Shown here piece after piece: positions 17,555 to 25,394 of a stretch of DNA of 64,000 nucleotides. The stretch covers positions 62,001 through 126,000 of the forward strand of contig NZ_CANMXL010000003.1 of NCBI RefSeq assembly GCF_947501905.1. The letters are read 5' to 3'. This DNA is from an uncultured Winogradskyella sp. (GTDB lineage Bacteria; Bacteroidota; Bacteroidia; Flavobacteriales; Flavobacteriaceae). The translations under genes and the position numbers were made by a program. Numbering within the stretch: the stretch's first letter is position 1; each line of letters opens with the position of its first letter. The notes under the pieces are model-generated. The model did no database searches. It worked only from the letters and a program-made list of their open reading frames with translations, and had not been told where the DNA came from.

Positions 17555-18052
17555 CTATTTATTTTCTACTCTAAAACCTATTTCTGTGATTCCATCTAAC
17601 TCTTGTACACCATTTGCGTCACCGAACTTTCGCATGGCTTGCTCAACTTGAAATGTGTATGTGCCTGTTTCTTTAAAAACAAAAGGTGATTTATACCCTT
17701 TATACCATAACTTATTTTCTTTAACGTCTGCAAACCCAGATCCTAAAAGCGTCCCATCTGGGGCAGCCATTTTGTACTCTAAAGTATCAATAAGAGTCTT
17801 GCCATTTGGATATTCTAAGCTTGTAATTAAAAATAGGTTGCTGTATTTGTAATCACTATTATTTCTGAGGTTAACATATAAATTATATGCATTTACTGTA
17901 TCTGGCGCTTCAACTTTAAATGAAATAATATTGTCTTTATCCCATTGGTTTGGCAGTGATTGATACTCATCAAAAACAGCTTTAGAATCACAGGACGTTA
18001 GCAGAACTATTAAAAACAATCCTAAAAAGAAGACATTAGCTTTTCTTGGCAT
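17555..18052 (-). CDS. gldH: Gliding motility lipoprotein GldH
   Basis: 165 residues from the ATG at 18052 (MPRKANVF); a longer frame to 18139 lies inside ricT and lacks a signal peptide at its start. The type II signal peptide ends LLTSC (lipobox), so the mature protein is a lipoprotein. The body has the GldH pattern, including PNQWDKDNIISF and YKSPFVFKETGTYTFQVEQAMR. GldH is needed for gliding and type IX secretion in Flavobacterium, but its biochemical role is not settled. The start overlaps the 3' end of ricT by 17 bases, and the PBP1A gene follows after two bases. Confidence 0.9.
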   Translation of the reverse strand: MPRKANVFFLGLFLIVLLTSCDSKAVFDEYQSLPNQWDKDNIISFKVEAPDTVNAYNLYVNLRNNSDYKYSNLFLITSLEYPNGKTLIDTLEYKMAAPDGTLLGSGFADVKENKLWYKGYKSPFVFKETGTYTFQVEQAMRKFGDANGVQELDGITEIGFRVENK

Positions 18053-19223
18053 TATTATTTGGATTTCTGTTACGACGTTTATTATTTCGGTTACGGTTCT
18101 TATTGTTTTTACGTCTCTTATTGCGTTTTGGATTATCAAAGCGCGTTAAACTGTCTTGACCAACAACGTTTTCGAACTCTACTTTAGTGTCTTCAATGTG
18201 CTCTGCAGCATACTCTTCTAGACTAGCAATTTTTTCGCCTTTTTTGTTTAGCTCTATAATTTCATTGGCTTGTTCAGTAGAAATAATATGCCAATTCATC
18301 CACTCACCTTCATAAGCATACCACATTAATCCCTTAAAAATATCTGTCTTCTGACAAACTGCTGTTCCTTTTTCGGTTTGTAATTTTTTCTCTTTTTTAG
18401 GAAATGCTTTTAATGCATCTAAATAAGAATCCAATTCATAATTAAGACAACATTTAAGTTTACCACATTGTCCTGCTAATTTTAATGGGTTAAGCGATAA
18501 TTGTTGATACCTTGCAGCAGAAGTACTCACTGATCTAAAATCTGTTAACCAAGTAGAACAGCACAATTCTCGCCCGCATGAGCCTATACCACCAAGTCTA
18601 GCAGCTTCTTGCCTAAAACCAACTTGGCGCATCTCAATACGTGTTCTAAACTCTCTGGCAAATACTTTGATAAGCTCTCTAAAATCGACGCGTTCTTCAG
18701 CAGTATAATAATACGTAGCTTTACTACCGTCTCCTTGAAACTCTATGTCAGATATTTTCATCTTAAGGTTTAAGTCTATGGCAAATTGCCTTGCTTTTAC
18801 CTTCATTGGCTCTTCTTTATCTCGGGCTGCAGACCAAATGTCTATATCTTTTTGCGAAGCTTTTCGGTATATTTTTAAGACATTTTCTTTGTCTTCTATA
18901 TCTACTTTTTTGCGCTTCATTTGCACACGAACTAATTCTCCAGTAAGTGTTACCATACCAACATCATGACCAGATTTTGCTTGTGTAGCAACTATATCTC
19001 CGATACTTAATGTTAAGTTTTCTGTGTTTTTATAATATTGTTTTCTGCCGTTTTTAAATCGAACTTCAACCCCTAAAAAAGGGTCTTGTCCATTAGGAAG
19101 CGACATGTTGGCCAGCCAGTCAAAAACAGTGAGTTTATTGCAGCTATCCGTGCCACAAGTGCCATTGTTTTTACATCCTTTTGGTTGGCCATCTTTGCCA
19201 GTTGAGCAACTGTTACAAGCCAT
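18036..19223 (-). CDS. ricT: PSP1-domain iron-sulfur protein RicT (YaaT homologue)
   Basis: 395 residues. The PSP1 core carries the cysteine pattern of RicT: GSCGRELCC and GQCGKLKCCLNYE, which bind an Fe-S cluster in the Bacillus RicA/F/T complex. There is an extra N-terminal extension with five cysteines in the first 28 residues (CNSCS, GCKNNGTC, DSC). The C-terminus is highly basic (Arg/Lys/Asn-rich). In Bacillus the complex promotes mRNA maturation by RNase Y and phosphorelay flux; its role in Bacteroidota, which lack the partner set here, is unclear. First gene of a ricT-gldH-PBP1A operon. Confidence 0.9.
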   Translation of the reverse strand: MACNSCSTGKDGQPKGCKNNGTCGTDSCNKLTVFDWLANMSLPNGQDPFLGVEVRFKNGRKQYYKNTENLTLSIGDIVATQAKSGHDVGMVTLTGELVRVQMKRKKVDIEDKENVLKIYRKASQKDIDIWSAARDKEEPMKVKARQFAIDLNLKMKISDIEFQGDGSKATYYYTAEERVDFRELIKVFAREFRTRIEMRQVGFRQEAARLGGIGSCGRELCCSTWLTDFRSVSTSAARYQQLSLNPLKLAGQCGKLKCCLNYELDSYLDALKAFPKKEKKLQTEKGTAVCQKTDIFKGLMWYAYEGEWMNWHIISTEQANEIIELNKKGEKIASLEEYAAEHIEDTKVEFENVVGQDSLTRFDNPKRNKRRKNNKNRNRNNKRRNRNPNNNAKKS

Positions 19224-19242
19224 AATAATGTATTATATATAC

Positions 19243-19266
19243 TTCAGAATTGTATAAAATTCTGAA
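19243..19266. promoter_or_regulatory. Inverted repeat upstream of ricT
   Basis: Nine-base arms TTCAGAATT / AATTCTGAA separated by six bases, 20 bases upstream of the ricT start. It could be a 5' UTR hairpin or a repressor operator. There is no T tract on the minus strand that would make it a terminator. Confidence 0.35.
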
Positions 19267-19340
19267 AGAAGGATTCATAAATCTTAAAGAAGTAAAGATA
19301 AAATTATTTATGGACTTTAAGCTATTAAATAAATAGAATG

Positions 19341-19369
19341 AAAAAGCCTTAAAGATATCTTTAAGGCTT
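19341..19369 (-). terminator. Terminator of trhO
   Basis: Long near-perfect palindrome AAGCCTTAAAGAT / ATCTTTAAGGCTT followed on the minus strand by TTTTTC, immediately after the trhO stop codon. The stem is fully complementary, with essentially no loop beyond its centre. Confidence 0.8.
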
Positions 19370-19373
19370 AAGT

Positions 19374-20438
19374 TTATTTGTTTAGTGTATCGAAAATATT
19401 CCGCAAATCTTTTTTGTAAGGCAGGTGGTCCGCTCGACCCTTTTTAAAAATATCGTTACTATTACCTTGACCTTTACGTAATTCTTTTTGCTCTTCATAG
19501 GGCAACTTAATAATTTCCATGCAATTGGTAGAACAGCAATTATTCATTTTTTCTTTACAGCTATCGCATTGTATAAACAATAAATGACAGGCTTCATTTA
19601 TGCAATTAGTATGCATGTCGGCTGGTTCTCCACATTGATGGCAATTAGCAATGACATCATCCGAAATTCTTTCGGAACGCCGTTGGTCAAACACAAAATT
19701 CTTACCTACAAATTTATTTTCTAAACCTTCAGCTTCAATTTGGCGCACGTAATTAATAATACCGCCTTCTAGCTGAAATACATTTTTGAATCCTTTGTAT
19801 TTATAATAAGCACTCGCTTTTTCACATCGAATGCCACCTGTGCAATACATGACTAATTTCTTATCTTCTTTATGCTCGCGCAAGTCTTCTTCTATTAAAT
19901 CTAAGGATTCTCTAAATGTGTCTACATCTGGCGTAATGGCATTTTTAAAATGACCTATTTCACTTTCATAGTGATTACGCATATCGACCAAAACAGTATT
20001 TGGGTCTTCTATAAGTTCATTAAACTTTTCAGCATCAACATGAATTCCTTTATCTGTAACATCAAAAGTCTCATCATTTAAGCCATCAGCTACAATTTTA
20101 TTTCGCACTTTCACTTTTAGCTTTAAAAACGCAAAGTTATCGTGTTCAACAGCAATATTTAATCTTACATTTTCTAAAAAAGTGATTGAATCTAAATGAT
20201 TTTTAAACGCATCAAAATTATCAGCTAGAACAGATAATTGTGCATTAATACCTTCGTGGGCAACATATATTCTTCCCAGAACGTCCATATCGTTCCAGTT
20301 GATAAACATATGATTTCTAAAAAGTTCGGGGTTTCCGATTTTGGCGTATTTGTAGAAAGAGATGGTTAGCCGGTCTTTACCTGCTTTTTCAATAAGTTCT
20401 GCTCTTTCTTTACCGCTTAAGTTATTGTACAGTTGCAT
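19374..20438 (-). CDS. trhO: tRNA uridine(34) hydroxylase TrhO (rhodanese-fold)
   Basis: 354 residues. The N-terminal acylphosphatase-like region is followed by a rhodanese domain with active-site loop CTGGIRCEK (catalytic Cys first), the TrhO/YceA signature. The C-terminal region is cysteine-rich (CHQCGEPADMHTNC, CDSCKEKMNNCC) and probably binds zinc. The enzyme makes 5-hydroxyuridine at position 34 of tRNA in an oxygen-dependent way. It is a single-gene unit, with a TAACTTTG promoter element at 20480-20487 and a terminator at 19341-19369. Confidence 0.95.
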   Translation of the reverse strand: MQLYNNLSGKERAELIEKAGKDRLTISFYKYAKIGNPELFRNHMFINWNDMDVLGRIYVAHEGINAQLSVLADNFDAFKNHLDSITFLENVRLNIAVEHDNFAFLKLKVKVRNKIVADGLNDETFDVTDKGIHVDAEKFNELIEDPNTVLVDMRNHYESEIGHFKNAITPDVDTFRESLDLIEEDLREHKEDKKLVMYCTGGIRCEKASAYYKYKGFKNVFQLEGGIINYVRQIEAEGLENKFVGKNFVFDQRRSERISDDVIANCHQCGEPADMHTNCINEACHLLFIQCDSCKEKMNNCCSTNCMEIIKLPYEEQKELRKGQGNSNDIFKKGRADHLPYKKDLRNIFDTLNK

Positions 20439-20479
20439 GCTATACTAATTTTTAAGGTTAAAGAATTTATTTACAGCTG

Positions 20480-20487
20480 CAAAGTTA
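20480..20487 (-). promoter_or_regulatory. -7 promoter element for trhO
   Basis: TAACTTTG on the minus strand fits the Flavobacteriaceae -7 consensus TAnnTTTG, 42 bases upstream of the trhO ATG. No TTG was found at the usual -33 distance. Confidence 0.5.
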
Positions 20488-20498
20488 AGTTTTTATAT

Positions 20499-20536
20499 GA
20501 AAAAAGCACTTTGATTTTTACCAAAGTGCTTTTTTG
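20499..20536 (-). terminator. Strong terminator closing the 30-residue-peptide unit
   Basis: Stem AAAAAAGCACTTTG / CAAAGTGCTTTTTT (with one or two unpaired bases at the loop). On the minus strand it ends in a T run. It lies 54 bases after the stop codon of the small frame 20590-20682 and just upstream of the trhO promoter. No other minus-strand gene could use it, which implies a transcript ends here. Confidence 0.8.
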
Positions 20537-20589
20537 AGGACTAACTCGTTATTAATATTAATTTTTAAATTAAATCATACTATAACGAG

Positions 20590-20682
20590 CTAACCACCAT
20601 CGGCTTTACAGCAACCGAAAACTAAAACAGCTGCTTTTTTGCCTAAAGTTTTACTAAGAATAATTTTCCCTAAGAATTTCAT
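20590..20682 (-). CDS. Candidate 30-residue peptide under an ECF-type promoter
   Basis: A short ATG frame, too short for standard gene lists, inside the 407-bp gap between trhO and recA. The peptide begins MKFLGKIILSKTLGKK, then a hydrophobic AAVLVFG, a Cys-Cys pair and a polar end KADGG; it is basic and amphipathic and could associate with membranes. The weak lipobox-like VFGC is noted but not relied on. Upstream by about 65 bases lies an element (20748-20777) matching the promoter-like element of the nearby ECF operon. Downstream are an 8-bp-arm hairpin (CTCGTTAT / ATAACGAG, 20545-20589) and a strong terminator (20499-20536). The unit therefore looks like a real small gene or a small RNA. 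I do not recognise the peptide. Confidence 0.5.
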   Translation of the reverse strand: MKFLGKIILSKTLGKKAAVLVFGCCKADGG

Positions 20683-20747
20683 TTCGAAACATAGTTAACC
20701 TAAAATTCCAAGCTTTTACATAGCAATTTTTTCCTTTTTCAATTAGT

Positions 20748-20777
20748 AGATGCAAAAAGTGTAAAATGGTTGCGTCT
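20748..20777 (-). promoter_or_regulatory. ECF-sigma-type promoter element, leftward copy
   Basis: On the minus strand: AGACGCAACC, then 14 bases counted from the end of GCAACC, then GCATCT. The same AGACGCAACC, the same ATTTTA start of the spacer, the same 14-base spacing and GCATCT occur upstream of the sigma operon (21893-21922). The two-block form resembles ECF promoters, in which the -35 block contains AAC. It points toward the small frame 20590-20682. Confidence 0.6.
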
Positions 20778-20845
20778 TAAAATTGTAATCTCTTAAAAGA
20801 AGTACTATTTTTACCTTCAAGATTAACAGTGTAAAAATTGAATAA

Positions 20846-21853
20846 ATGAGTAGTGAAAAAGATGCAAAATTAAAGGCGCTTAAACTAACGTTAGATAAGT
20901 TAGACAAGGCCTATGGAAAGGGAACTGTAATGAAAATGAGTGATCAAGCCATTGAGGATGTAGAGGCTATATCTTCTGGTTCACTTGGCTTAGATATTGC
21001 TTTGGGTGTAGGTGGATATCCTCGAGGAAGAGTTATTGAAATATACGGACCAGAATCTTCAGGTAAAACTACTTTAACTCTGCATGCCATTGCTGAAGCT
21101 CAAAAAGCTGGTGGTATTGCTGCTTTTATTGATGCTGAGCATGCATTTGATCGTTTCTATGCAGAAAAGTTAGGTGTAGATTTAGAAAACTTAATCATTT
21201 CTCAACCAGATAATGGTGAGCAAGCTCTAGAAATTGCAGACAATTTAGTACGTTCTGGTGCTATAGATATTATAGTTATTGACTCTGTTGCGGCACTAAC
21301 ACCAAAAAGCGAAATTGAAGGCGAAATGGGAGACTCAAAAATGGGGCTTCATGCCCGTTTAATGTCTCAAGCTTTAAGAAAATTAACAGGTTCAATTAGT
21401 AAAACCAATTGTACAATGATTTTTATTAATCAATTGCGTGAAAAGATTGGTGTTATGTTTGGTAATCCTGAAACAACTACTGGAGGTAATGCTCTTAAGT
21501 TTTACGCTTCTGTACGTTTAGATATTAGACGTTCTACACAAATAAAAGATAGCAACAGTACTGTAATGGGTAATAAAACCAGGGTTAAAGTGGTCAAAAA
21601 TAAAGTAGCACCGCCTTTTAAAATGGCCGAATTTGACATTATGTATGGCGAAGGCGTATCTAGAGTAGGAGAAATTTTAGATATCGCAGTAGAACATGAT
21701 ATTATAAAGAAAAGCGGTTCTTGGTTTAGTTACGATGACACAAAACTTGGTCAAGGTCGAGATGCGGTAAAAGCATTGATTAAAGATAATCCAGAATTAA
21801 TGGACGAATTAGAAGAAAAAGTAAGGGCAAAAGTCAATGAAAATGTAGCCTAA
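20846..21853 (+). CDS. recA: Recombinase RecA
   Basis: 335 residues, the normal length. Walker [10 protein letters not shown], the MAW-type ATP-site residues, [21 protein letters not shown] (loop L2 region) and the start [21 protein letters not shown] are diagnostic. It forms filaments on single-stranded DNA for homologous recombination and co-protease activity. The gene is monocistronic: a hairpin terminator follows at once. A weak -7-like TACCTTCA lies 27 bases before the ATG; no LexA-type palindrome was recognised. Confidence 0.98.
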   Translation: MSSEKDAKLKALKLTLDKLDKAYGKGTVMKMSDQAIEDVEAISSGSLGLDIALGVGGYPRGRVIEIYGPESSGKTTLTLHAIAEAQKAGGIAAFIDAEHAFDRFYAEKLGVDLENLIISQPDNGEQALEIADNLVRSGAIDIIVIDSVAALTPKSEIEGEMGDSKMGLHARLMSQALRKLTGSISKTNCTMIFINQLREKIGVMFGNPETTTGGNALKFYASVRLDIRRSTQIKDSNSTVMGNKTRVKVVKNKVAPPFKMAEFDIMYGEGVSRVGEILDIAVEHDIIKKSGSWFSYDDTKLGQGRDAVKALIKDNPELMDELEEKVRAKVNENVA

Positions 21854-21854
21854 C

Positions 21855-21887
21855 AAAAAAATCCTGAAAATTTTCAGGATTTTTTTG
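21855..21887 (+). terminator. recA terminator
   Basis: Perfect palindrome AAAAAATCCTGAAAA / TTTTCAGGATTTTTT directly after the stop codon. It ends six bases before the ECF-type promoter of the next operon and so insulates that operon from recA. Confidence 0.9.
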
Positions 21888-21892
21888 ATTTT

Positions 21893-21922
21893 AGACGCAA
21901 CCATTTTATAATTTATGCATCT
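21893..21922 (+). promoter_or_regulatory. ECF-sigma-type promoter element of the sigma/anti-sigma operon
   Basis: AGACGCAACC, 14-base spacer, GCATCT, ending 36 bases before the lipoprotein ATG. It is the mirror counterpart of 20748-20777. Autoregulation by the ECF sigma factor encoded at 22399 is the simplest reading, but this is inference. Confidence 0.6.
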
Positions 21923-21958
21923 TGCTTAGAGCAAGTGTTAACTTTTAATAAAACCCAA

Positions 21959-22366
21959 ATGAAAAAATTACTTTTATTATTTGTCCTAGTAAGCTTTATG
22001 TCTTGTGATATTGGCGGAGATGATGGATTAAATTTTCAATTAGAATTAATGTCAATTACAAGTGTTGACATACCTGATCAGTTTACTTTTGGTGAGACAC
22101 ATGAAATAACAGTAAATTATTTACGCCCCAATGGATGTCATGAGTTTAACAACTTTATTTTTCAACCAGATGGAAACACTAGAACTGTTGCTGTTGTAGA
22201 CACAGTATATGACGACCCTACTTGTTCTACTAATGCCATCGATGCTTCAGTAAGCTTTGATTTTAGAGTAGTAAGTAACGAGCCCTATATTTTTCAATTT
22301 TATCAAGGTTCAACTCAAACTGGAGAAGATTTATACTTGATTATTGAGGTTCCTGTTGTTGAATAG
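21959..22366 (+). CDS. Small lipoprotein, first gene of the ECF sigma operon
   Basis: 135 residues from the ATG at 21959 (MKKLLLLFVL); the upstream TTG-started extension has no signal sequence. The signal peptide ends SFMSC, so this is a lipoprotein, with acidic residues (DIGGDD) after the cysteine. The rest is a predicted beta-rich domain with two further cysteines (NGCHEF, DPTCST) that could form a disulfide. No known family was recognised. It is 32 bases upstream of the sigma gene and behind the ECF-type promoter, so it may take part in sensing or be an envelope-stress output. Confidence 0.75.
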   Translation: MKKLLLLFVLVSFMSCDIGGDDGLNFQLELMSITSVDIPDQFTFGETHEITVNYLRPNGCHEFNNFIFQPDGNTRTVAVVDTVYDDPTCSTNAIDASVSFDFRVVSNEPYIFQFYQGSTQTGEDLYLIIEVPVVE

Positions 22367-22398
22367 AAAAATTAATTTTTAATTAAACCAATCACAAT

Positions 22399-22941
22399 GT
22401 GAGTTTAAAAGAACTCATTAATCAATGTAAAGAAAAGGATGCTAACGCACAGAGTCAATTATACAAGCAATATGCGAGTAAATTATTTTCTCTTTGCCTT
22501 AAGTATTCCAAAAATTATGTCGAAGCAGAAGATAATCTGCAAGATGCATTTGTGACTATATTTAATAAAATAGAACAGTATAAGCAAAAAGGTTCTTTTG
22601 AAGGTTGGATGAAACGCATAGCTATTAATACTGCTTTGCAACGCTACAGACAAGTAGGAGTATTTAACATCATTGACGAAAATACTATCGAAGATGTTTC
22701 TGTTGAGGTTGATAACGATGAAGTAGATTTAGATTTTCTACTTCAAATTATTCAAGACTTACCTGATAGATATCGATTAGTGTTTAACCTATATGTAATG
22801 GATGGGTTTTCGCATAGCGAAATAAGCAAAATGTTAGACATCTCAACCGGAACCTCAAAATCTAATCTCGCAAGAGCAAGACAGATTTTAAAGCAAAAAA
22901 TTGAAAATTATAAAGCGAATTTGAATTCGCAATCATTATAA
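22399..22941 (+). CDS. ECF-type RNA polymerase sigma factor
   Basis: 180 residues with sigma-70 region 2 (LYKQYASKLFSLCLKYSKN, then AEDNLQDAFVTIF and GSFEGWMKRIAINTAL) and region 4 (LPDRYRLVFNLYVMDGFSH, EISKMLDISTGTSKSNLARA). The start is GTG at 22399, giving MSLKELI as in related proteins; the overlapping ATG at 22397 is out of frame and meets a stop at once. The next gene begins one base after its stop, so the two are coupled. It should direct RNA polymerase to a small regulon, held inactive by the downstream membrane protein. Confidence 0.93.
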   Translation: MSLKELINQCKEKDANAQSQLYKQYASKLFSLCLKYSKNYVEAEDNLQDAFVTIFNKIEQYKQKGSFEGWMKRIAINTALQRYRQVGVFNIIDENTIEDVSVEVDNDEVDLDFLLQIIQDLPDRYRLVFNLYVMDGFSHSEISKMLDISTGTSKSNLARARQILKQKIENYKANLNSQSL

Positions 22942-22942
22942 A

Positions 22943-24451
22943 ATGAGCGATAAAAAACATATCGACCGTCTCTTTCAAGAGAAATTTAAAGACTTTGACG
23001 TTATGCCAAACGAAGCCGTTTGGGAAGGCATTGAAGCTAGACTTGAGAAAAAGAAGAAAAAGCAACGTATTATTCCTATTTGGTGGCAATTAGGTGGTGT
23101 TGCTGCAGCCATTGTGCTCATGTTTGCTGTTGGTAATATGCTAATCAATAATAATCCTGACACGCCAATTATTGTTAATACAGATAAACAACAGTCAGAT
23201 GATACGAAAAACAATGATATTGATAAAGCATCTCAAAAGGATACTACTCAAATAGCTTCAGAAGATATAATTGACTCAAATGAGAATAATAAATCTTCAA
23301 CAGTAAATGAAACAGAAAAAGCATCACAAAAACAACTTTATAAATCTAATAATAAAGAAGACATTGTTGCTTATCAAAACTTAACATCAGAAAAATCTAA
23401 AGAAAACAGAACAAATCTTACCTCTAAAAACAATAATGAAAATGCTATAAAAACTACCGTAGCATCTACTAATAATATTAAGTCTAATACTACTGATAAC
23501 TTAGAAATAAAATCAGAGTCAGAGATTAATGAAATCATTAATTCTTCCACTAAATCTGCTACAACAGTTGCATCAACAGAAAAAGAAGATGGTAAGACTG
23601 AAGAAGATAAAGCATCCGAAATCTTAAAAGAAAAAGAGATTAAAGAAGAAAAAGGACAAGATATAGAAGAAGCTATTGCTGAAGCTAAGAAAATAAATGA
23701 AGAAGAAAAAGAACTACGCCGGTGGAGCATTGCGCCTAATGTAGCGCCGGTGTATTTCAATTCTTTAGGCCAAGGCTCCTCAATTGATGCTCAGTTTAAT
23801 GATAATAACACCAGTAGTGATATAAGTATGAGTTATGGTGTTAAAGGAAGCTATGCTGTAAACAATAGACTTAAAGTGACTGCGGGTATTAACAGGGTTA
23901 GTTTTAATAATACAACAAATGATGTTATTGCTTTATCAGATAATGCATTTGCATCTAGATCTTCAAACTCTTCAAACGGTAATCTAGAGAATGTAAAACT
24001 AAACAGCAGTGTTAATCACGCATCACTAATGCTCCTAAGTCGTTCTTCAATTAGCAATAATACTGTGTCAGAAGCTATTAACACTTTACAAACTGGTAAT
24101 CTTGAACAACGCTTTGGTTTTATTGAAATTCCTCTTGAAGTAGAGTATCGCCTTGTAGATAAAAAACTAGGCGTAAATCTTAGTGGTGGTTTTAGCACAT
24201 TATTACTTAACGAAAATGAAATTTTCGCAGATGTTAATGGGCAAAGCACACAGATTGGAGAGGCCAATAACCTTAGAGACACTAGCTTTAGTGCTAATTT
24301 TGGTGTAGGCGTTGATTATAGTTTAACAGATAAGATTAATATAAATCTTGAACCAAAGTTCAAGTATCAAATAAATACATTCAATAATACATCTGGTGAT
24401 TTTAGGCCATTTTTTATTGGAGTATATACAGGCTTAAGTTTTAAGTTTTAG
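22943..24451 (+). CDS. Dual-membrane anti-sigma-like protein: cytoplasmic domain, one helix, long linker, outer-membrane beta-barrel
   Basis: 502 residues. Residues 1-40 are a short cytoplasmic region (DRLFQEKFKDFDVMPNEAVW, as in anti-sigma N-termini) ending in a Lys run. One transmembrane helix follows (about 48-68). Residues 70-258 are a low-complexity linker rich in Asn, Ser, Lys, Glu and Thr. About 260-502 is an OmpX/PorT-like beta-barrel ending with an aromatic residue (LSFKF). This layout matches the dual membrane-spanning anti-sigma (Dma) family described in Bacteroides thetaiotaomicron, in which an outer-membrane barrel is tied to an inner-membrane anti-sigma domain. Position directly after the ECF sigma gene fits. 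Inference: it senses outer-membrane state and releases the sigma factor. Confidence 0.8.
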   Translation: MSDKKHIDRLFQEKFKDFDVMPNEAVWEGIEARLEKKKKKQRIIPIWWQLGGVAAAIVLMFAVGNMLINNNPDTPIIVNTDKQQSDDTKNNDIDKASQKDTTQIASEDIIDSNENNKSSTVNETEKASQKQLYKSNNKEDIVAYQNLTSEKSKENRTNLTSKNNNENAIKTTVASTNNIKSNTTDNLEIKSESEINEIINSSTKSATTVASTEKEDGKTEEDKASEILKEKEIKEEKGQDIEEAIAEAKKINEEEKELRRWSIAPNVAPVYFNSLGQGSSIDAQFNDNNTSSDISMSYGVKGSYAVNNRLKVTAGINRVSFNNTTNDVIALSDNAFASRSSNSSNGNLENVKLNSSVNHASLMLLSRSSISNNTVSEAINTLQTGNLEQRFGFIEIPLEVEYRLVDKKLGVNLSGGFSTLLLNENEIFADVNGQSTQIGEANNLRDTSFSANFGVGVDYSLTDKININLEPKFKYQINTFNNTSGDFRPFFIGVYTGLSFKF

Positions 24452-24511
24452 GTTTTTTAGTTAGTTAGATAGTTATTGTAAACTCAATAAAGCAATGATG
24501 ACAATAACTAT

Positions 24512-24546
24512 AAAAAAAGTCGCTCAGTGGTTTGAGCGACTTTTTT
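24512..24546. terminator. Bidirectional terminator between the ECF operon and plsC
   Basis: Stem AAAAAAGTCGCTCA / TGAGCGACTTTTTT with a short loop. It serves the ECF operon on the plus strand; on the minus strand it begins within the stop codon of the acyltransferase gene. Confidence 0.85.
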
Positions 24547-25291
24547 AGTCTATAAGTTTTTGATCTAAGGAAAGATTTTCTAAAATCAATACTCTTACAG
24601 ATTTATTTAACTCTTTTGTATCTTCAGTAGTTAAGCCTTCTGTTGAAAAGAAATTGTGAATTTCAACTCGCATTTTCCCTGGACCACCACTAAAAAAAGA
24701 AAAAGGAAAGCGCTTTTTATTATCGTAAAACGTCATCGGGACAATTGGTATTTGCTGGTTAATTGCCATTCTAAAAGCACCATCTTTAAACTCATCTAAC
24801 AAAATAGACTCATCTGGGACACCTCCTTCAGGAAAAATACATATACTCAATCCTTGTTGCAACCGTCTTTGAGCTCTTAAAAAAACAGCTTGTCTACTTT
24901 TAGGACTGCTACGGTCTACCAAAATACAAGTGCGTTTATAAAAGAATCCAAAAAGTGGGATTTTAGCTAATTCCTTTTTCCCAACAAAAACAAATGGATT
25001 CTTTACAGACACTAACATTAGCATAATATCTGTCATCGAAGTATGGTTAGCTACAAACATGTAACTGGCTTTCGGATTAGGTATTTGCTCTTTTTTTATT
25101 TTATAATTAAAGCCCATGCCTACTAAAATAAACTTAGCCCAAAAGCGCGCCAGTTTAAAAAAGTATGGATACCAATGCTCTCTTGATATAGATATTAATA
25201 ACAATGGCATTAATATTATAATAGGAATCGCTACAAGCACATAAAACCATATGCGATAGAAAACCCAAAAGATGTACTTAAATAATTTCAC
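24545..25291 (-). CDS. plsC: 1-acyl-sn-glycerol-3-phosphate acyltransferase (PlsC family)
   Basis: 248 residues from the GTG at 25291, which gives MKLFKYIFWVFYRIW and agrees with family N-termini; a TTG at 25309 would add six residues. Motif I NHTSMTD (H-x4-D, catalytic His) and motif III FPEGGVPD are present, with hydrophobic helices near the N-terminus. It acylates lysophosphatidate to phosphatidate at the inner membrane. The stop codon overlaps the bidirectional terminator. It is divergent from trpS. Confidence 0.9.
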   Translation of the reverse strand: MKLFKYIFWVFYRIWFYVLVAIPIIILMPLLLISISREHWYPYFFKLARFWAKFILVGMGFNYKIKKEQIPNPKASYMFVANHTSMTDIMLMLVSVKNPFVFVGKKELAKIPLFGFFYKRTCILVDRSSPKSRQAVFLRAQRRLQQGLSICIFPEGGVPDESILLDEFKDGAFRMAINQQIPIVPMTFYDNKKRFPFSFFSGGPGKMRVEIHNFFSTEGLTTEDTKELNKSVRVLILENLSLDQKLID

Positions 25292-25337
25292 AACTTCAAA
25301 ACTAGACAAATAAATTAAATAGTATAACAGAAAAAAT

Positions 25338-25345
25338 TACCTTTG
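25338..25345 (+). promoter_or_regulatory. -7 promoter element for trpS
   Basis: TACCTTTG, a full match to TAnnTTTG, 50 bases upstream of the trpS start. No convincing -33 TTG at 17-23 bases. Confidence 0.5.
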
Positions 25346-25394
25346 TTTCTTAGTTTGAATTTTAAAGAAATTCCTGTTAATACGGGAAATGATT

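Noticed and set aside
22397..22402. ATG at 22397 as start of the sigma factor
   Set aside because: It is out of frame and followed at once by TGA; the GTG at 22399 is in frame and gives the family N-terminus.
23374..23760. 128-codon open frame on the minus strand
   Set aside because: Antisense to the low-complexity linker of the anti-sigma barrel protein; Ser/Phe-rich product typical of a shadow of a Lys/Glu-rich gene.
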